DNA of 64,000 nucleotides from Zerene cesonia. Taxonomy: Eukaryota > Arthropoda > Insecta > Lepidoptera > Pieridae. The DNA lies in contig NC_052118.1 of assembly GCF_012273895.1 (NCBI RefSeq), positions 2,852,001 through 2,916,000 of the forward strand, in the 5' to 3' direction. This document shows, piece by piece, positions 58,183-64,000 of this stretch. The notes beneath the pieces are model-generated. The model made no database searches. It worked only from the letters and a program-made list of their open reading frames with translations, and was not told the origin of the DNA. Made by a program: the position numbers and the translations under genes. The stretch's first letter is position 1; each line of letters starts with the position of its first letter.

Positions 58183-61100
58183 GAAATATGGGGAAGTATT
58201 CTGGAAAGAAATGTCGATTATTATCGATGTTATGGTTGACGGGCAGTTTCTTTATAGTGGAATTAGTTGTCGGCTATGTTACAAACTCTATGGCACTGGT
58301 AGCAGACTCCTTTCACATGCTCAGTGATGTAGCCGCCCTGGTCATAGCGTTTTTATCAGTTAAGGTAAGTTTTCCTTTTATTCTCAAAAATGAAAGTTCT
58401 GTAGTTTGAAACTTTTTTTTTATATGTCTATAGGCTCAGTGGTGAGAACCTCGGACTTCAAAATCGATAAGTCGGGGTTCGAGACCGGTTGAGTGTGCAG
58501 GAAATAATTTGATTTTTCAATTTATCTGGGCATGTAGATAACATCACCACTGCTTAAAACTGTGAAGGAAAACATCGTGAGGTAACCGGCATGTCAGAGA
58601 ATCAAAAGTTCGACGACATGTGACATTGGCCAACCCGCACTTGGCCAGTGTGGTGATTTATGTCCTGATCCCTCATAGGATGCCTGTGTCCCAGCTGTGG
58701 GAACATATAAGGGCTGATGATGATGACACCTCAATTTATATATTGTAGACACAACTGAATCTGGCTGCTGCCTTGTTTCAGTGCGTTATAGATAAATGGG
58801 CTGCAAGTAATTTAGGTTTAGCTTCCAATGTGTCTGGCTAAGCTAAATGACTGCCCCATTTTGATCTTAACATAATGTAATATTATGTAGTTTTTTCTAC
58901 TTTTACAGAGTACTTTTAACCTTTCTTATCTAAAATGCTCTTTACACAACATATACTTAGTGTATTAATATATTTTATATTGTTCATACAATAATAATAA
59001 ATATTTATAAATCTAAGTTATTTTTTAAGTAATTTCAGCCTTCATATTGAATAATAAACAATGTCTTAGGATTTGCTTATATTAATAAACTTTAGATAAA
59101 AAAAAATTATAGCTTCATGAATTAAAAGTACTTTTAACTATTATCATACTTATTGTATTTATTTTTTCTGTAAATTAACTAGTTATATAATATATGCTTA
59201 ATGCCATTCTGAATCTATTTGTTTTAATGTTACCAGCATATTTATTGCATATTTTTATTGAGAATACTGTTGAGGTAAATAGTATTTATTATTTTTTTTT
59301 TTAAATCAGCTATCAAAATTAGTTTATAGTGGGAACGGTTTGTTTGTTTGTTTGTTTGAATGCACTAATCTCGTGAACTAATGATGCGATTTGAAAAACT
59401 ATTTTAGTGTTAGATAGCCCATTTATTGAGGAAGTCATAGGCTATATATGTACTACGAGCGAAGCCGGGGCGGACAGCTAGTCATTATATATAACACTAT
59501 ATTTTAGAATGTAACTGAGGAAATAGCTTTCCGCCTGTGAAAATACATATATATAAAATTGGAAGTTGATTTTGTGTTCATCCAACACAAACAATCAAAA
59601 CATTACTCTTTGTTATAGTTAGTAGGCACGATGGCTATATAAAAATCCTAAACTTCTTGCCTAAGTTTACCACAAAAAAAAACATCAACTATGTATATAA
59701 GTTATTGTTTTTTTTTTCAACCATTGTATATGTATTAAAGACTGTCGTATGCATTAAGAAAATATGTTATTTGACGTTACAATGGCTCTTAAATTTCATT
59801 ATTTTAAACAAACATCTCAACGATGAAGTGACATCATTATTCATTGTTTCTATGACGTAATAGCTGGCTAGTTCTGAACTTAAAAAATCTAGCATAAAAC
59901 GCATGGAAGTATAAATAACACGCTTACGAAATACCAAAACACATTCTAATGATAGAAAGAAATTTAGTAAATAGCGCCGTAACAATAATAAGCGATTCAA
60001 CTTTGGAATTGAGGGCGCTTTCATTCTGTAGTATTTTTTACTAATCCCAACTAATATTATAAATGCGAAAGTGACAATGTCTGTTCGTTTCTTCACGTCT
60101 AAATGACTAAACCAATTTTGGTGAAATTTGCTATAGACGTAGTTTGAGACCCGCGAAAGAGCATACGATAGTTTTTATCGAGGAAACCCTCAGGCGAATT
60201 TTTAGAACTTATAAGATGTAAAAAGTCTTATTCCTTTTAAAGGGATTAACGACCTTGCATCAATATTTACGTATTTAGGCAAATAGTAGTTATCTTACGC
60301 TAGAACATATTATTGCCTTTTTTTAAGCCGTATATTAAAACAACAACATATTACGATAAAGAAAACTATAAACTTGCCCAAATACTTGTTGTGAAAATCG
60401 AAAACTAGTAGTAGTTTTCATTATTGTACATGTATTCAGTTTGATTTGAAAGACAAAGCATTTCGAAAGCAAATAAACAATGATTTGAAGCTTTTGAGCT
60501 AAATAACTTTATAGGGAAACGAGTTAGCATTGGTATCTACTATCTACTCCCTGCATTCGTTCTTTTACTTCAGCATACAACTATTGCATTAGGATAAGAC
60601 CTTGTATGACGTCAGAAACGGATATTCTAGTACGGCATTCCTTACAGTATCGAGAAATACTAATAGTATGATATGAATGACTCAACACATCTGACAGTCG
60701 CAGGGATTTTCCTTTTTAAAGTATTCTTATAGTGCATTTACACATTCGCATTCGTCACTCAACCAAACATTCGTATACGGGTGTCTTCGCAATTGTTCAC
60801 GCATTTGCAATTAGTACAGCAAGGTCGTGTAACGTCCAAAACCCGTTCTTTACGCGAATACGCGAATCTCAAGACGAATACAGTGCACTTGCGCACTGTT
60901 TCTATATGCGTGTTCGATATTACCCTCGCTTTTCGCACGATTTAGTAAATGCACCATTAAAATTAAGCAGTGTACCGTGCATAATTTCGTCATCAATATA
61001 AATATCTAGTTTTCTTACTACATCGACACAAATTACTGTCAATAATGTTTGACAGTAATCTATCTCAATTATGAAATCTTTTGTTAAATAACATTCGCTT

Positions 61101-61879
61101 CGAATATGGCAATATGTTAGTATATAATATTGTCCATATTGAGAAGTAAAACTTTTAATAACAATACTTATAAATTAAGATAGTAGAGTCATTAAATATA
61201 AAAATAAAGTATTTTACGTTACGAAATGCAGCGTGTTACATGAAAATTAAATTATGTTGGTACTTACGTATGGGTTTGCGAATTCGTGCGAATATGACTG
61301 ACCGGCATAATACCTTAAATATTCATCACCATCTTGGTGTGCAAAATTATTTCCGGTTTCTACGGACCCGTATGATTCATCTTCCTCGTATGGTACAATT
61401 CGTCACATATCATGTATTGGTAGGTAAGGATATCATGTATTTAAAACATAAATATTATAAATTACTTAAAAACAATTTTTATTTATACATAACCTATACG
61501 TGTATGGTAATCTGTATAAAAGTGTGTCGACTTACATTTTGTAAATACCAAAACTTACTATTTTTCAAATGCATATCAGTAGTTAGATATAAGAGAATTT
61601 TCCCCTGTATCTATCTAATACCAATCCACAATAGTAAATTTCATCTTGTTCAACAGATGTCACCAAAGAAATGGTCAAAGAACACATTCGGTTGGGCGCG
61701 GGCTGAGGTGCTAGGTGCTCTGGTGAATGCCGTGTTCCTAGTGGCCTTATGCTTCAGCATCACCGTGGAAGCTGTGCAGCGGTTCATCAATATTGAGATA
61801 ATACACAACGCGAAGCTCTTGGTCGCTGTGGGCACTCTGGGACTGATTTTGAATATAGTGGGACTGTTTCTATTTCACG
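58183..61879 (+). CDS. ZnT63C: Zinc exporter ZnT1-type (SLC30A1 / ZnT63C-like), 5' part
   Basis: Cation diffusion facilitator that exports Zn2+ from the cytosol. Exons: 58183-58364 (coding from ATG 58188, preceded by acceptor ttgctgacag and 5 nt of 5' UTR) and 61657-61879 (acceptor ttcaacag, ends G|GTACGT in phase 1). It encodes MGKYSGKKCRLLSMLWLTGS, then FFIVELVVGYVTNSMALVAD and the TM2 zinc site DSFHMLSD (His43, Asp47). Exon 2 is MSPKKWSKNTFGWARAEVLG, then ALVNAVFLVALCFSITVEAV, ending LNIVGLFLFH. KNTFGWARAEVLG is diagnostic for the ZnT1 subgroup. The His-rich loop and TM5-TM6 must lie beyond the window; I found no third exon before 64000. The exact orthologue name is by similarity. Confidence 0.93.
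58188..58364 (+). CDS. ZnT63C: ZnT coding exon 1: TM1 and TM2
   Basis: 59 codons, phase 0 donor AAG|GTAAGT. TM1 (LWLTGSFFIVELVVGYV) and TM2 (ALVIAFLSV) flank the His43/Asp47 zinc site. I chose ATG 58188 over the in-frame upstream ATG at 58173 because the latter lies before the acceptor AG at 58181-58182. Confidence 0.94.
58431..58727 (+). mobile_element. tRNA-derived SINE in ZnT intron 1
   Basis: A box GGCTCAGTGG (58433) and B box GGTTCGAGACC (58476-58486), the same body as the 54388 copy, and a gggctgatgatgatga tail. It follows a T-rich tract. Confidence 0.75.
59320..59481 (+). mobile_element. Helitron-like element, GGGCGAAGC subfamily, in ZnT intron
   Basis: (TTTG)4 tract, 'cactaatctcgtgaacta', 'agcccatttattgaggaag' and a gcgaagccggggcggacagCTAG|T tail. 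The internal text matches the copy at 22227 closely. Confidence 0.6.
60045..60205 (+). mobile_element. Helitron-like element, 3' truncated
   Basis: Head tcccaactaatattataaatgcgaaagtg, 'ctaaaccaattttggtgaaatt' box, then the match fades after tttttatcgaggaaac without a CTAG end. Confidence 0.5.
61032..61059. repeat. 11-bp inverted repeat in ZnT intron 1
   Basis: attactgtcaa / ttgacagtaat separated by 6 nt. May be chance. Confidence 0.75.
61657..61879 (+). CDS. ZnT63C: ZnT coding exon 2: TM3 and TM4
   Basis: 74 codons plus one base. It contains GWARAEVLGALVNAVFLVAL and the TM4 segment LLVAVGTLGLILNIVGLFLF. The open frame upstream in the intron back to 61240 is not coding. Confidence 0.95.
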
Positions 61880-64000
61880 GTACGTATGGCTTATGTATTC
61901 AAAAGGGAAACTTTTCTTTTGTTTACCCCTATAAATTTTTTCTTTGTCTTCGTCTTTGTTATCTTCGGAAGTACTGATCCGATCATGATTTTTTTTAAGC
62001 AAAAGAAAGATACAACAATCTTCACTATACAATTCTATACTAGTCAGGAGTAACGTACGATATTTATTTTTCCTGAAACAACCCGAACAAATCCGGGGGC
62101 AAACGGCTATAATAAAATAAATGCTCGTGATTTCATTAACGCTAGGTAATTCGCCATGGCTTTTGAAAATAAAAAGTGTGATCTTGATAAGTTTCTTCTA
62201 AATGCGATAATGCATTGTGTTGTAGTGGAGCAAATAAATGAAAGATGTTAACAGACTGCATTTAACACAATAGGTACAAAATAACGATAAAAACTGCATA
62301 CAAACGTAACGTTGGTAATAAACCATAGTATGTATTTTAATACTGAAAACCGATGCTGCGATGTCTCTGCGTCACAGATTATCGCCGAATTGTTTTTTTT
62401 TAATGTTTTCATTTTATGACACCTACGTATATGAATGAAGTATACCCGTCTTCTGAATATTTTTCTCTATGGACAAAATTCAGTCTTGATGAATACCTCC
62501 GCTAATATAATTGTAACAGTATTTCTATTCGTATTTTCGTAAATCGATAAATGACCAAAACCATTTTGCGTTGCTATTACAAATTACAATCATAGACATG
62601 TGCTGTTCCCCCGGCTTCCTCTGTAATACATGTATAGCCATTTTTCTAAGAGGGAAATAATTTTGGAAATGGTCAGCAGTTTTTGTGGGAAAACATTACA
62701 AACATGCTAACATACAATATTTTTCTCTTTATAATATTAGGATAGCTAGCAAATTCATTATAACAAATGTGGTTTTTTTCTTAAACCTAACCTTGTTTAC
62801 TTATGTACCAATATTCTTCATACAAACACAGAAGTTTTGCTCCGTCACAATGTTAGTACAAAACAGTCATTCGTCTATAAAAATGACGGTTAGTTGTGAT
62901 GAACGATCATTAGCTCGACTGGCTCGACTGGTACGGCAATATTAAAAGAAAAATTTTAGACGCTTTTTCAAACACATTCAGTGGCAAATTGTTATTACGA
63001 TCTTGGTCAAAGTTTATATAAGAACTGAACGTATCACTTGTTTAATGTATCAATGTTATGATAATAATACGTGTGGAATATTGGAGTGAAATGAGAGGTG
63101 ATGAGAAAATTTTCTTTACTCCAAATATTATGAGATACTGTCATATTAAGCTATATCATATTTTTTATTGAGAAAAAAGTTCGAAACACGTGTCGAGACG
63201 AGAAAGACAAGTTTCGAATAAAGTCTCGCTAGCTTCTTAGACTTTTGGCCGCGAACACGTTTGTATTGTCTGCTCATCAGCTTAGTTCCGATAAGTCATT
63301 GTGCCATAGGTCCTTTAAAATTTTGAACTCCTTAAAAGCAGTTGGAACATACTAAATATATATATTTTTTTATTATGAGCTTGTGTTACAACGTATGCCA
63401 TAAACGTCGTCAAAATACTATTTTTCCATCGATCAGAAGGCGCAATGACTCAACGTGAACAACGTAGGTAAACACAACAGTGGCGTAAGACAATAGACTT
63501 CGAATAGTTTATTGTTCCCTATATTGAAATTAATGCTTAAACGCTGTACGAAATAGAACAATAACCGACAATATTGATAACAATACTTGTGAAATAATTG
63601 CATGTTATCAATAAAGGTACCAACATGCCAACTTTACAATCATAAAGCACTCATCGGGTATCAATTTAATTGGTAGTTATTATAGTTGTAATGAAAAAGT
63701 CTTTTTATATTAAAAATTATAGAATATTATACAATATACAATAGTCATAACACGCATAAATGCGCCTTTATGTTAAGAAAGTTATGCGATTAACAGTAAG
63801 ACATTTATCGAAAAAAACACGTCAATACTTATTTAATTGAGGTCGGAGAGGGGGGGGAGGGGAGAAATCTGATCCCCGAAAACCATATAATCCGTATAAA
63901 ATAAGATGCATGTTGTAGGACAATTCTCTTAAACTATATTATAAAGAAAACTCGTGTAGAAAATGACACGGAACTTATAAATATTCAGAGTAAATTAAAT
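61880..64000 (+). other. ZnT intron 2, continues past window
   Basis: No exon, and no His-rich ZnT loop coding sequence, in any frame. It contains a G-rich purine tract at 63841-63864. Otherwise I see nothing. Confidence 0.75.

Larger units (their letters stand above)
58365..61656 (+). other. ZnT intron 1
   Basis: 3.3 kb with a SINE (58431-58727), two Helitron-like copies (59320-59481 and 60045-60205), an 11-bp inverted repeat (61032-61059) and a slightly GC-richer block near 60720-60960. No exon seen. Confidence 0.85.

Noticed and set aside
61240..61656. Long open frame upstream of ZnT exon 2
   Set aside because: It is intron read-through. The acceptor ttcaacag at 61656 and the conserved start MSPKKWSKNTFGWARAEV mark the exon edge, and the upstream part has no transporter similarity.
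1..64000. A new multi-gene system
   Set aside because: Apart from four conventional animal genes and repeats, no additional coding module is visible on either strand.

Overview
The window is AT-rich eukaryotic DNA, almost certainly from a moth or butterfly (Lepidoptera). It has intron-split genes with GT-AG junctions. Many short AT-rich dispersed repeats carry Lepidoptera-type Helitron-like ends (TC...TAATATTATAAATGCGAAAG ... CTAG|T). A tRNA-derived SINE family has (TGAT)n tails. One assembly gap of exactly 1000 N is present. I see no prokaryotic operons, CRISPR arrays, rRNA or intact tRNA genes. Single-ORF reading is misleading here because the real coding sequence lies in short exons. I rebuilt four genes by following splice sites, phase and family similarity recalled from memory; no database search was run.

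Layout. (1) 1-20730: about 20.7 kb with no supportable exon, either upstream of the first visible scalloped exon or inside a long 5' intron. It holds a few repeats and GC-richer islands. (2) 20731-43182 (+): nine exons of the TEA/TEAD transcription factor scalloped, covering the DNA-binding domain and the whole Yki/Vg-binding domain to the stop. The N-terminal coding start is not found. The 11.9 kb intron in the middle contains the N gap, flanked on both sides by nearly identical 1.1 kb sequence, which looks like an assembly artefact. (3) 43183 to about 44420: probable 3' UTR with several AATAAA signals. (4) About 44.4-48.17 kb: intergenic, with SINE pieces and a perfect 25-bp inverted repeat. 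(5) 48181-55027 (+): a complete 12-exon lysosomal glucosylceramidase (GBA1 family, 536 aa) with a signal peptide and both catalytic glutamates; one intron uses a GC donor. (6) 55121-55661 (-): a complete two-exon mitochondrial inner membrane protease subunit 1 (IMMP1L, 154 aa), tail-to-tail with GBA and only 93 bp between stops. (7) 58183-61879 (+): the first two coding exons of a ZnT1-type zinc exporter (SLC30A1/ZnT63C-like), which runs off the window.

The four genes are neighbours without an obvious shared pathway: Hippo/wing-identity transcription, lysosomal glycolipid breakdown, mitochondrial presequence processing and zinc export. I found no convincing new multi-gene system. The most unusual signals are a cluster of near-perfect short inverted repeats (foldbacks) in and around the GBA locus, two of them touching SINE sequence; a GC-AG intron in GBA; probably overlapping 3' ends of GBA and IMMP1L; and the false duplication around the gap.
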